Source: Rhodocyclaceae bacterium (GTDB taxonomy: Bacteria; Pseudomonadota; Gammaproteobacteria; Burkholderiales; Rhodocyclaceae). From it: 7,740 nucleotides of DNA. Numbering within the stretch: position 1 is the first letter of the stretch; each line of letters opens with the position of its first letter. Where the stretch lies: positions 1 through 7,740 of the forward strand of contig PNJM01000126.1 of NCBI GenBank assembly GCA_013821865.1, in the 5' to 3' direction. Positions 1-6,552 of this stretch are shown here, piece after piece. The position numbers were made by a program, and so were the translations under genes. The notes below the pieces were generated by a model. The model did not search any database. It worked only from the letters and a program-made list of their open reading frames with translations, and was not told the origin of the DNA.

Positions 1-1498
1 TGGATTGCACTTCCTCGCGGTGGATGCGCACCGAGCCGCCGCCGATCTCCCAGCCGTTGAGCGCCAGGTCGTAGGCCTTGGCCAGGCACTTGCCCGGATC
101 GCTGTCGATGAAGGCCTCGTGGCCGTCCTTGGGCGAGGTGAAAGGATGGTGCAGGGCGACCCAGCGCTTCTCTTCCTCGTCGTACTCGAACATGGGGAAG
201 TCGACCACCCACACCGGACGCCAGCCTTTGTCCATGTAGCCCCTTTCATGGCCGATCTTGACGCGCAGCGCGCCGAGCCCGTCGTTCACCACCTTGGCGC
301 GGTCGGCGCCGAAGAACACCAGGTCGCCGTCATGGGCGCCGGTGCGTTCGAGGATTTGCGCGATGACGTCGGCCGGCAGGAACTTGAGGATGGGCGATTG
401 CAGGCCATCGACGCCTTTCGCCTTCTCATTCACCTTGATGTAGGCAAGGCCCCTGGCGCCGTAAATGGCGACGAAAGCGGTGTAGTCGTCGATCTCCTTG
501 CGGGTGAAGCTGCCGCCGCCGGGGATGCGCAGCGCGGCGACGCGGCCGTCGGCCAGTTCCGCCGCGGCGCGGAAGACCTTGAAGTCCACTGTCTTCATGA
601 GGTCGGTGAGCTCGGTGAACTCCAGAGGCACGCGCAGGTCAGGCTTGTCCGAGCCGAAGCGGGCCATGGCCTCGGCGTGGCTGATGCGCGGGAAGGGGTT
701 GGGCAGATCCTCGCCGAGCGCTTCCTTGAACACCGTGCGGATCATGTCTTCCATGATCGCCATGATCTCGGCTTCGCCGAGGAAGGAGGTTTCGACATCC
801 ACCTGGGTGAATTCGGGCTGCCGGTCGGCGCGCAGGTCCTCGTCGCGGAAGCACTTGGTGATCTGGTAGTAGCGGTCGAAGCCGGCCACCATGAGCATCT
901 GCTTGAACAACTGCGGGGATTGCGGCAGGGCGAAGAACTGGCCGTCATGGACGCGCGAAGGCACCAGGTAATCGCGGGCGCCCTCGGGTGTGGACTTCGT
1001 CAGCATCGGCGTCTCGATGTCGATGAAGCCATGGGCATCGAGGAAGCGGCGGAAGGCCATCGCCGTCTTGTAGCGCAGCATCATGTTCTTCTGCATCTGC
1101 GGACGGCGCAGGTCGAGTACGCGGTGGGTGAGGCGCACATTTTCCGAGAGGTTGTCGTCGTCCAGCTGGAAGGGCGGCGTGACCGACGGGTTGAGGATCT
1201 CGATGTTCTGCGCCACCACCTCGATCTCGCCGCTGGCCAGGTTCGGATTCACGGTACCTTCCGGCCGTGGTCGTACGAGGCCGGTGATCTTCAGGACGAA
1301 CTCGCTGCGGATCCGCTCGGCGGTGCCGAAGGTCTCGGCACGATCGGGATTGCACACAACCTGCACCAGGCCCTCGCGATCGCGCAGGTCGATGAAAATG
1401 ACGCCGCCGTGATCGCGGCGGCGGTGCGCCCAGCCGCACAGAGCGACGGTCTGGCCAAGATGGGCGGCATTGACGTGGCCGCAGTAGTGAGTTCGCAT
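1..1498 (-). CDS. aspS: Aspartyl-tRNA synthetase, bacterial type (3' end cut by window)
   Basis: Class II aminoacyl-tRNA synthetase that charges tRNA with aspartate in the cytoplasm. The visible 499 residues follow E. coli AspRS closely; the family is about 590-600 residues, so roughly the last 100, including class II motif 3, lie beyond the window. Domains seen: N-terminal OB-fold anticodon-binding domain (about 1-105, with CGWAHRRRD at 21-29); motif 1 region (about 150-172, ending [20 protein letters not shown]); the QSPQ loop (193-196); motif 2 (217-232, [16 protein letters not shown]); the bacterial GAD insertion (about 285-415); and a return to the catalytic core with HHPFTSPKD (450-458) and GGGSVRIH (486-493). 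The ATG at 1498 gives MRTHYCG, aligning with E. coli MRTEYCG, and no in-frame start was noticed just upstream. No clear Shine-Dalgarno is visible. It follows the DUF502 gene by 40 bp and is probably cotranscribed. His30 and Gly81 resemble the non-discriminating enzyme of Pseudomonas aeruginosa, which also charges tRNA-Asn. Confidence 0.98.
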   Translation of the reverse strand, partial: MRTHYCGHVNAAHLGQTVALCGWAHRRRDHGGVIFIDLRDREGLVQVVCNPDRAETFGTAERIRSEFVLKITGLVRPRPEGTVNPNLASGEIEVVAQNIEILNPSVTPPFQLDDDNLSENVRLTHRVLDLRRPQMQKNMMLRYKTAMAFRRFLDAHGFIDIETPMLTKSTPEGARDYLVPSRVHDGQFFALPQSPQLFKQMLMVAGFDRYYQITKCFRDEDLRADRQPEFTQVDVETSFLGEAEIMAIMEDMIRTVFKEALGEDLPNPFPRISHAEAMARFGSDKPDLRVPLEFTELTDLMKTVDFKVFRAAAELADGRVAALRIPGGGSFTRKEIDDYTAFVAIYGARGLAYIKVNEKAKGVDGLQSPILKFLPADVIAQILERTGAHDGDLVFFGADRAKVVNDGLGALRVKIGHERGYMDKGWRPVWVVDFPMFEYDEEEKRWVALHHPFTSPKDGHEAFIDSDPGKCLAKAYDLALNGWEIGGGSVRIHREEVQS

Positions 1499-1519
1499 TT
1501 CAGATTGCCCAGGAAGACC

Positions 1520-1533
1520 GCCGCAGAGGCGGC
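1520..1533 (-). other. Small hairpin between DUF502 gene and aspS
   Basis: Five-bp inverted repeat GCCGC/GCGGC with a 4-base loop in the 40-bp gap before aspS. No T-run follows it, so it does not look like an intrinsic terminator and read-through into aspS is expected. It could affect aspS translation or be chance in GC-rich DNA. Confidence 0.25.
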
Positions 1534-1538
1534 ATGTA

Positions 1539-2159
1539 TTATTGATTCTGAGCCCGGCCGGCGGGATTGCGCATGGGCGGCGATACGACGCCCATGGAGA
1601 TGATGTACTTCAGCGCTTCGTCCACGCTCATGTCGAGTTCGATCACGTCCTTGCGCGGCAGCATGAGGAAGAAGCCGGAGGTCGGGTTGGGGGTGGTCGG
1701 CACATAGACGCTGACGTATTCGCCTTGCAGATGGTTGACCACGTCGCCGCCGGGCTGGCCGGTCTGGAAGGCGATGGTCCAGATGCCTTCGCGCGGATAC
1801 TGCACAAGCAGCGCCTTGCGGAACGCCTCGCCGCTCGAGGAGAACAGCGTGTCGGATACCTGCTTGACGCTGTAATAAACCGACTTGACCACCGGGATGC
1901 GCGACAGCACGCCCTCCCAGAAGCGCACCAGGCGCTGGCCGATGATGTTGGCCGTCACCAGGCCGGTCAGGAATACCACCAGCAGCGTGGCAATGACGCC
2001 GATGCCCGGAATATAGACGCCGAGCAGATTCTCCGGGCGCACTGCGGCGGGCAGCAGCAGCAGCGACTGATCCATCGTCCTGACGATCATCGCGAGCACC
2101 CAGGCCGTGATCGCCAGGGGCACCCAGATCAGCAGCCCGGTGATGAAGTACTTTTTCAT
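1539..2159 (-). CDS. DUF502 family inner-membrane protein
   Basis: A 206-residue integral membrane protein of the DUF502 family, whose plant relatives are the COV/LIKE-COV proteins. Its biochemical role in bacteria is unknown to me. Two strongly hydrophobic segments are visible, about residues 4-26 and 49-73, followed by a soluble C-terminal domain. Family-like signatures are the stretch [17 protein letters not shown] at 88-104, [11 protein letters not shown] at 153-163 just before a hydrophobic strand, and [10 protein letters not shown] at 182-191. The length is normal for the family and the frame is intact. The ATG start overlaps the FmdB-type gene's stop as ATGA, which implies translational coupling; no independent strong ribosome binding site is seen. 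aspS follows after 40 bp. Family assignment is firm; any function, such as membrane or envelope homeostasis, would be a guess. Confidence 0.93.
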   Translation of the reverse strand: MKKYFITGLLIWVPLAITAWVLAMIVRTMDQSLLLLPAAVRPENLLGVYIPGIGVIATLLVVFLTGLVTANIIGQRLVRFWEGVLSRIPVVKSVYYSVKQVSDTLFSSSGEAFRKALLVQYPREGIWTIAFQTGQPGGDVVNHLQGEYVSVYVPTTPNPTSGFFLMLPRKDVIELDMSVDEALKYIISMGVVSPPMRNPAGRAQNQ

Positions 2160-2431
2160 CCGTTATTTGCAGCGCAGGCGCAGGAACCGCCGCAGCCCTG
2201 GACCGGAGTCTTTTCACTGTCGGACTTCGACTCGGACTTGCCGCTCGCGGCGCCCTTGAAGTCGGTTGCATACCAGCCGCTGCCCTTCAACTGAAAACCG
2301 GCGGCGGTGATCATCTTGTCGAAAGTCTGCTTGCCGCATTCGGGACAGGTCGTTAGCGGCGCGTCGGCGAGCTTCTGCAGGAATTCCCTCTGGAATCCGC
2401 AGGTATTGCAGCGATATTCGTAAATCGGCAC
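2156..2431 (-). CDS. FmdB-type zinc-ribbon small protein
   Basis: A 91-residue protein of the FmdB/CxxC_CxxC_SSSS putative regulatory family. It opens with the typical MPIYEYRC; Cys8-x2-Cys11 and Cys29-x2-Cys32 form a predicted zinc ribbon. The domain ends near residue 55 (KGSGWYATDFK at 49-59), followed by a low-complexity Ser/Lys/Glu/Asp linker (about 63-75) and a short Cys-rich tail with Cys80, Cys84 and Cys86. The frame stays open upstream to an ATG at 2530, but I chose the GTG at 2431 because it gives the canonical family N-terminus, is preceded by GGAGG at a 5-base spacing (2437-2441), and lies just downstream of a TATAAT promoter element. The gene ends inside the start codon of the DUF502 gene (ATGA). 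The family was named after an FmdB protein linked to formamidase/amide metabolism in Methylophilus; the actual function is unresolved, so I give no symbol. Confidence 0.92.
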   Translation of the reverse strand: MPIYEYRCNTCGFQREFLQKLADAPLTTCPECGKQTFDKMITAAGFQLKGSGWYATDFKGAASGKSESKSDSEKTPVQGCGGSCACAANNG

Positions 2432-2436
2432 GGCAG

Positions 2437-2441
2437 CCTCC
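2437..2441 (-). promoter_or_regulatory. Ribosome binding site that fixes the GTG start of the FmdB-type gene
   Basis: GGAGG on the minus strand, 5 bases before GTG at 2431. It is one of the two best Shine-Dalgarno matches in the window (the other precedes pilC) and supports the non-ATG start over the longer frame opening at 2530. Confidence 0.75.
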
Positions 2442-2453
2442 AGAAAACATGGA

Positions 2454-2485
2454 ATTATAGCGTAACTCTTTGCCAAAAAAGCGCT
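2454..2485 (-). promoter_or_regulatory. Candidate sigma-70 promoter for the FmdB-DUF502-aspS unit
   Basis: A perfect TATAAT -10 element occupies 2454-2459. The -35 is weak: a T-rich block GCTTTT/CTTTTT at about 2475-2482 lies at 16-17-bp spacing, and no TTGACA-like hexamer is properly spaced. The predicted transcript starts near 2447, leaving a leader of about 16 bases that includes the GGAGG. The local AT richness stands out in an otherwise GC-rich window and the position just ahead of the first gene of the cluster fits. The -10 is seen directly; activity is inferred. Confidence 0.55.
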
Positions 2486-2507
2486 TATCTGGCACCAGAC
2501 GGGTGCC
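2475..2507 (-). terminator. Possible weak terminator after pilD
   Basis: On the minus strand GGCACC-CGTCT-GGTGCC (2507-2491) is a perfect 6-bp stem with a 5-base loop, starting about 50 bases after the pilD stop. A run of six T lies at 2480-2475, but 10 bases separate it from the stem, which is too far for a textbook intrinsic terminator. The T-run also overlaps the -35 region of the next promoter. It could be a partial terminator or just a structured 3' end. Confidence 0.3.
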
Positions 2508-2557
2508 TGAAAGAAGAGATGAAGCTGCACCCGCCGTATTTCAAGCGGGCTGCCAAC

Positions 2558-3409
2558 TTAAAACAGGCCGAGGTAATGCTGGGTCAGGGGTTTGCCCCAG
2601 AACAAGGCAATGACACCGGCGGCGGCGAGGTAGGGGCCGAAAGGAATGGGAACATTGCGCCCATGTCTGGCGAAGAAGATCAGCACGATGCCGACGACAG
2701 CGCCGACCAGAGACGAAGCCAGGATGGTCAAGGGCAGCATTTGCCAGCCGAGCCAGGCACCGATAGCGGCAAGCAGCTTGAAATCGCCGTAACCCATGCC
2801 TTCCTTGCCGGTGGCAAGCTTGAACCCCCAGTACACCGACCACAGTGCGAGATAGCCCCCCGCAGCGCCGAGCACCGCGCTTTGCATGTCGACATAGGTG
2901 CCGCCCAGGTTGAGCAGCAGCCCTCCCCAGAGCAGCGGCAGGGTAATGCTGTCGGGCAGGATCTGGGTGTCGAAGTCGATGAAGGTGAGGGCGATCATGC
3001 ACCAGACGAAAACGATTGCGCCGGCCGCGGCCCAGGTCGGGCCGAAGCGCCACGCGGCGTAGCCGGAGAGAATGCCGGAGAGCGTTTCGACTACCGGGTA
3101 GCGCGGGCTGATAGCGGCCTTGCAGGCGCGGCAGCGACCGCCCAGGAAGAGATAGCTCAGAAGCGGGATGTTTTCGAGCGCCCTGATCTGATGGCCGCAC
3201 GCGGGACAGCGCGAGCGCGGCGAGATCAGGCTGAATGGTTCGGTCTTGGGCGGGGTCTCCCCGCGCAGTTCGGCGCATTGCGCCTGCCAGTCGCGTTCCA
3301 TCATCTTGGGCAGGCGGTGGATGACGACATTGAGGAAGCTGCCCACCAGCAGGCCGAGAATGGCGCAGGCAACGGAAAGTGCGACGGGGTCTGTCGGAAG
3401 GATCGGCAT
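2558..3409 (-). CDS. pilD: Prepilin peptidase / N-methyltransferase PilD
   Basis: Bifunctional inner-membrane aspartyl protease (family A24) that cleaves the short leader of type IV pilins and type II secretion pseudopilins and methylates the new N-terminal Phe. The 283-residue length is typical of the full two-domain form. The N-terminal membrane segment (about 9-30, GLLVGSFLNVVIHRLP) leads into the cytoplasmic methyltransferase-associated domain with the paired zinc motif Cys68-x2-Cys71 ... Cys93-x2-Cys96. The peptidase part carries the two catalytic aspartates: Asp145 in FIDFDTQILPD and Asp209 in the GYGD motif (206-209), 64 residues apart as I recall for P. aeruginosa PilD. Several further hydrophobic helices follow to the C-terminus. 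The ATG gives a family-like N-terminus, though no clear Shine-Dalgarno precedes it. It lies 113 bp after pilC in the same direction. Unlike many relatives, no coaE-zapD genes follow. Confidence 0.98.
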   Translation of the reverse strand: MPILPTDPVALSVACAILGLLVGSFLNVVIHRLPKMMERDWQAQCAELRGETPPKTEPFSLISPRSRCPACGHQIRALENIPLLSYLFLGGRCRACKAAISPRYPVVETLSGILSGYAAWRFGPTWAAAGAIVFVWCMIALTFIDFDTQILPDSITLPLLWGGLLLNLGGTYVDMQSAVLGAAGGYLALWSVYWGFKLATGKEGMGYGDFKLLAAIGAWLGWQMLPLTILASSLVGAVVGIVLIFFARHGRNVPIPFGPYLAAAGVIALFWGKPLTQHYLGLF

Positions 3410-3430
3410 TTTGCGGTTTCAGTCAGGGCG

Positions 3431-3461
3431 ATAACAGGCGCCGTATCCGGCGCCCGGTCAA
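3431..3461 (-). promoter_or_regulatory. Promoter-like hexamers with a dyad in a 19-bp spacer, upstream of pilD
   Basis: On the minus strand TTGACC (3461-3456) is followed after 19 bp by TGTTAT (3436-3431). The spacer is almost entirely filled by the perfect 7-bp inverted repeat GGCGCCG-N4-CGGCGCC (3437-3454). A 19-bp spacer with internal dyad is the layout of MerR-family-regulated promoters, but no MerR-type gene is in the window. The hairpin may equally act only as RNA structure. Predicted start near 3424, about 15 bases ahead of the pilD ATG. Confidence 0.25.
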
Positions 3462-3476
3462 GCAAACGCAGCTGCC

Positions 3477-3490
3477 GGGCCCGCAGGCCC
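3477..3490 (-). other. Hairpin in the pilC-pilD gap
   Basis: Inverted repeat with a 5-bp all-G/C stem (GGGCC/GGCCC) and 4-base loop. No T-run follows on the minus strand, so it is not an obvious intrinsic terminator. It is the middle of three hairpins in this 113-bp gap. Confidence 0.4.
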
Positions 3491-3498
3491 GACTCACG

Positions 3499-3514
3499 CC
3501 GGCATCGAGGCCGG
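3499..3514 (-). other. Hairpin immediately after the pilC stop
   Basis: On the minus strand CCGGC-CTCGAT-GCCGG gives a 5-bp stem with a 6-base loop, beginning 8 bases after the pilC stop codon. Without a U-tract it may stabilise the 3' end of a pilBC message or have no role. Confidence 0.4.
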
Positions 3515-3522
3515 TACGGCGA

Positions 3523-4755
3523 TCAAACTGCCGCGGCAATCTTGAAGATGGGCAGGTACATGGCGACGACCAGGCCGCCGATCAGTACGCCGAGGATTGC
3601 CATGATCATCGGTTCCATCAGGCTGGTGAGCGACTCGACGGCGTCGTCCACCTCGGCCTCGAAGAAGTCGGCCACTTTGCCCAACATGCTGTCGAGCTGA
3701 CCGGATTCCTCGCCGATGGAAACCATCTGTATGACCATGGGAGGGAATATGTTCGCATTCTGCATCGACACGGTCAGGCTGGTGCCGGTGCTGACCTGGG
3801 ACTGGATCTGCTTGGTGCCGGCCTTGTAGACGTGGTTGCCCGCGGCGCCGCCGACCGAGTCGAGCGCCTCGACCAGCGGCACGCCGGCAGCGAACATCGT
3901 TGCCAGGGTGCGCGTCCAGCGCGCAATGGTGGCCTTGCGGATGATCTCGCCGAATATGGGCAGGCGCAGGAGCAGCCTGTCCATGATCATCTGCATCTTC
4001 TCGGAGCGTTTCCACATGTAGAAGAAACCGTACAAACCTCCAAACAGGGTGCCGAAGATCCAATACCAGTTCTTGATCAGCCCGTCGGATAGCGCGAGGA
4101 CGAACAGCGTCGGGGCCGGCAGGTCGGCACCGAAATTCTTGAATACTTCCCTGAACTGCGGAATCACGAAAATCAGGATGACCGAGGTGACGATGATGGC
4201 GACCACGATCACGCCGATGGGGTAGAACATCGCCGATCTGATCTTGCCCTTGATTGCGATGATCTTTTCCTTGTAGCTGGCCAAACGGTCGAGCAGGGAA
4301 TCGAGAATGCCCGCCGCCTCGCCCGCGCCGACCAGGTTGCAGAAGAGAGCATCGAAATGCAGCGGATATTTGCGGAAAGCCTGGTTGAGCGAGGAACCTG
4401 TCTCCACGTCGGCCTTGATGTCCATGAGCAGCTTGGACACGGCCGGGTTGCTGTGGCCCTTGCCGACGATGTCGAAGGACTGCAATAAGGGGACGCCCGC
4501 CTTCATCATGGTTGCCAGTTGGCGGGTGAACAGGGTGATGTCCTTTTCGGTGATCTTGCCGCCGCGCTTGAAGGACTGCTTCTTGACCTTGGTGACGAGG
4601 ACGCCCTGGCGGCGCAGGGTGGTCTGTACAACCGCCTGTCCGCCGGCGCGCATTTCGCCGCGCAGCACCTTGCCGGTTTTGTCCTTGCCCTCCCAGGCGA
4701 AGACGTATTCCTTGATGACGATGTCTTTCCTGGCGGATTTCGTTGCAGTAGCCAT
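3523..4755 (-). CDS. pilC: Type IV pilus inner-membrane platform protein PilC
   Basis: Polytopic inner-membrane protein (GspF/PilC family) that forms the platform on which the PilB and PilT motors act during pilus assembly and retraction. The 410-residue length is normal. After a short lysine-rich N-terminus (1-20) come two homologous T2SF domains, about 73-196 and 276-398. Each contains the paired signatures TRQLATMMKAGVPLLQSFD (77-95) and TRTLATMFAAGVPLVEALD (281-299), and GAGEAAGILD (143-152) and GEESGQLD (348-355). Hydrophobic segments sit at about 176-198, 228-247 and 384-403. The start is the ATG at 4755, preceded by GGGAGG (4760-4765) four bases away, the ribosome site falling directly after the pilB stop. 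Only 10 bp separate it from pilB, so the two are surely cotranscribed. Confidence 0.98.
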   Translation of the reverse strand: MATATKSARKDIVIKEYVFAWEGKDKTGKVLRGEMRAGGQAVVQTTLRRQGVLVTKVKKQSFKRGGKITEKDITLFTRQLATMMKAGVPLLQSFDIVGKGHSNPAVSKLLMDIKADVETGSSLNQAFRKYPLHFDALFCNLVGAGEAAGILDSLLDRLASYKEKIIAIKGKIRSAMFYPIGVIVVAIIVTSVILIFVIPQFREVFKNFGADLPAPTLFVLALSDGLIKNWYWIFGTLFGGLYGFFYMWKRSEKMQMIMDRLLLRLPIFGEIIRKATIARWTRTLATMFAAGVPLVEALDSVGGAAGNHVYKAGTKQIQSQVSTGTSLTVSMQNANIFPPMVIQMVSIGEESGQLDSMLGKVADFFEAEVDDAVESLTSLMEPMIMAILGVLIGGLVVAMYLPIFKIAAAV

Positions 4756-4759
4756 CCTG

Positions 4760-4765
4760 CCTCCC
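4760..4765 (-). promoter_or_regulatory. Ribosome binding site of pilC
   Basis: GGGAGG on the minus strand, abutting the pilB stop codon and 4 bases before the pilC ATG. It supports that start and tight pilB-pilC coupling. Confidence 0.7.
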
Positions 4766-6475
4766 TTATTCGTTCGTCGTCGCCAGCACTTCCTCGAGAG
4801 AGGTCATGCCCTGCTTGACCTTGAGCAGGCCGGACTGGCGCAGATCCTTGATGCCTTCGCGCTGGGCCTGCTCGGCGATGTCTATCGAGTTGCCGTTGGT
4901 CATGATGATGCGCTGTATCTCCTCGGAGATCGGCATCACCTGGTAGATGCCGACGCGGCCCTTGTAGCCGCTGCCCTTGCATTTATCGCAGCCGTTGGGC
5001 CCATAGAGCTGCCAGCTGCCGTCGATTTCGTGCTCGTGGAAGCCCGCCTGGATCAACGCTTCCATCGGGATCGAAAGCGGCTTCTTGCATGAGCACAGCC
5101 GCCGGGCCAGGCGCTGGGCAGTGATCAGAATCACGCTCGAGGCGATGTTGAAGGACGCGATGCCCATGTTCTTCATGCGTTCCAGCGTCGTCGGCGCGTC
5201 GTTGGTGTGCAGCGTGGATAGCACCAGGTGGCCGGTCTGTGCCGCCTTGATGGCGATTTCCGCCGTTTCCAGGTCGCGGATTTCGCCGACCATGATGATG
5301 TCCGGATCCTGGCGCAGGAAGGCTTTCAGGGCAACCGCGAAGTTGAGGCCGGCCTTGTCATTGACGTTGACCTGGTTGATGCCCGGCAGGTTGATCTCGC
5401 ACGGATCTTCGGCCGTCGAGATATTGATGCCCGGCTTGTTCAGGAGGTTGAGGCAGGTGTATAGCGACACGGTCTTGCCGCTGCCCGTCGGGCCGGTCAC
5501 GAGAATCATGCCGTAGGGGCGCTCGATGGCATGCATCAGCGCTTCCCGCTGCTCCGGTTCATAGCCCAGGGCGTCGATGCCCAGCATGGCGCTGGAGGGA
5601 TCGAGAATCCGCATGACGATCTTCTCGCCATACAGGGTCGGCAGCGTGCTGACCCTGAAGTCGATGGCGCGGGTCTTGGAGAGGACAAGCTTCATGCGGC
5701 CGTCCTGCGGCACGCGTTTCTCCGAGATATCGAGGCGCGAGATCACCTTGATGCGCGAGGCGATCTTTTCCTTGATGACCAGCGGCGGCTGGGCCACCTC
5801 GCGCAGGATGCCGTCGGTGCGGAAGCGGATGCGGTAGTACTTCTCGTAGGGCTCGAAGTGGATGTCGGAAGAGCCTTCGTTGATTGCATCGAGCAGGATC
5901 TTCTGGATGAAGCGGACAACCGGCGCATCGTCCACCTCGGTCGCGCCGGCTTCTCCTGCCGCTTCCTCGATTTCGTCGGCCAGCTCCAGATCGAGATCGT
6001 CGCCGGCCAGATCGTTCAGCTTGGTTTCGGCCGTCTCGGACAGCTTGGCAACGATCGGTACAAGCTTGCTGGCCTCCACCACGACCGGGTCGACGGCCAG
6101 CCCGGTCTGGAAGCGGATCTCGTCGAGGGCGCGCAGATTGGTGGGGTCGGCCAGGGCGACAGCGAGGCGGTTGCCGCGCTTCATCAGTGCCACCACCTGG
6201 TGATTCTGCATCAGCTTGCGGTCGATGGCCTCGCGCGCAATGTGGGTTTCATCGTAGGTGTTGATGTCCAGCAGCGGGTAGCCGAAGGTCTCTGAGGCGA
6301 AGATGGCGACATCCCTCGCGCTCAGGCGGCCGCTGGCGATCACCTGGTTGACGAAGCCCGTGCCGGTCGATATTCCCTGGGCGGCAAAGCCCTCCGCCTC
6401 CGCTTCCTTGAGGCGGCCCTGTTGCACCAGCGCGCGTGCCAGGCCGCTGAGCGTTGTCTGGAGGGATGCTGCCAT
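4766..6475 (-). CDS. pilB: Type IV pilus extension ATPase PilB
   Basis: Cytoplasmic hexameric ATPase (GspE/PulE family) that drives pilus extension through PilC. It has 569 residues, the usual PilB length. The N-terminal half carries an MshEN/T2SSE_N-type region (about 9-145) with two imperfect repeats, LARALVQQGRLKEAEAEGFA (12-31) and one beginning FVNQVIASGRLS (41), then an acidic linker (about 155-184) and the N2 domain with SSDIHFEP (202-209). The motor domain shows Walker A GPTGSGKT (328-335), the Asp box EDPCEI (356-361), Walker B DIIMVGEIRD (392-401, Glu398) and the His box GHLVLSTLHTN (415-425). A zinc site follows: Cys461, Cys463, Cys496 and Cys499; its first pair is C-x-C rather than C-x2-C. 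The ATG at 6475 is chosen from family N-terminus; the upstream frame shows no better start and no strong ribosome site. A 149-bp gap separates it from the transporter gene. PilT (retraction) is unlikely because of length and the MshEN-type N-terminus. Confidence 0.98.
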   Translation of the reverse strand: MAASLQTTLSGLARALVQQGRLKEAEAEGFAAQGISTGTGFVNQVIASGRLSARDVAIFASETFGYPLLDINTYDETHIAREAIDRKLMQNHQVVALMKRGNRLAVALADPTNLRALDEIRFQTGLAVDPVVVEASKLVPIVAKLSETAETKLNDLAGDDLDLELADEIEEAAGEAGATEVDDAPVVRFIQKILLDAINEGSSDIHFEPYEKYYRIRFRTDGILREVAQPPLVIKEKIASRIKVISRLDISEKRVPQDGRMKLVLSKTRAIDFRVSTLPTLYGEKIVMRILDPSSAMLGIDALGYEPEQREALMHAIERPYGMILVTGPTGSGKTVSLYTCLNLLNKPGINISTAEDPCEINLPGINQVNVNDKAGLNFAVALKAFLRQDPDIIMVGEIRDLETAEIAIKAAQTGHLVLSTLHTNDAPTTLERMKNMGIASFNIASSVILITAQRLARRLCSCKKPLSIPMEALIQAGFHEHEIDGSWQLYGPNGCDKCKGSGYKGRVGIYQVMPISEEIQRIIMTNGNSIDIAEQAQREGIKDLRQSGLLKVKQGMTSLEEVLATTNE

Positions 6476-6515
6476 CGGCTGCCGGGGTGATCCGTATGCT
6501 GGTTGTATCTGGGCG

Positions 6516-6544
6516 ATGATGCCCTTCCGCCCCCAATTTGTAAA
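6516..6544 (-). promoter_or_regulatory. Candidate promoter for pilBC
   Basis: TTTACA (6544-6539, five of six to the -35 consensus) and CATCAT (6521-6516, four of six to the -10) are separated by exactly 17 bp on the minus strand. The predicted start near 6509 leaves a leader of about 35 bases before pilB. I saw no sigma-54 type GG-N10-GC element with good TGGCA/TTGCT matches here. Confidence 0.35.
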
Positions 6545-6552
6545 GACTTTCA

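Noticed and set aside
5..1603. A 532-codon open frame on the plus strand opposite aspS
   Set aside because: The minus strand encodes unmistakable AspRS over the same bases. The plus-strand product is rich in Ala, Glu, Val, His and Arg with no recognisable domain, typical of an antisense shadow of GC-biased codons.
1291..2271. A 326-codon minus-strand frame across DUF502 and its flanks
   Set aside because: Overlaps the clear DUF502 and aspS coding regions in another frame; its Arg/Ala/Pro/Ser-rich product is a frame shadow.
2432..2530. A longer start for the FmdB-type gene, ATG at 2530
   Set aside because: It would add 33 residues with no family match, span the promoter, and ignore the GGAGG placed 5 bases before GTG at 2431, which yields the canonical MPIYEYRC start.
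2519..3700. A 393-codon plus-strand open frame opposite pilD
   Set aside because: It covers pilD and runs on through the intergenic hairpins into pilC, has a low-complexity Ala/Gly/Asp/Gln-rich composition, and shows no ribosome site or family likeness.
5531..6295. A 254-codon plus-strand open frame opposite pilB
   Set aside because: Antisense to the conserved PilB sequence, with shadow-type composition (His, Val, Asp, Gly and Gln rich) and no domain.
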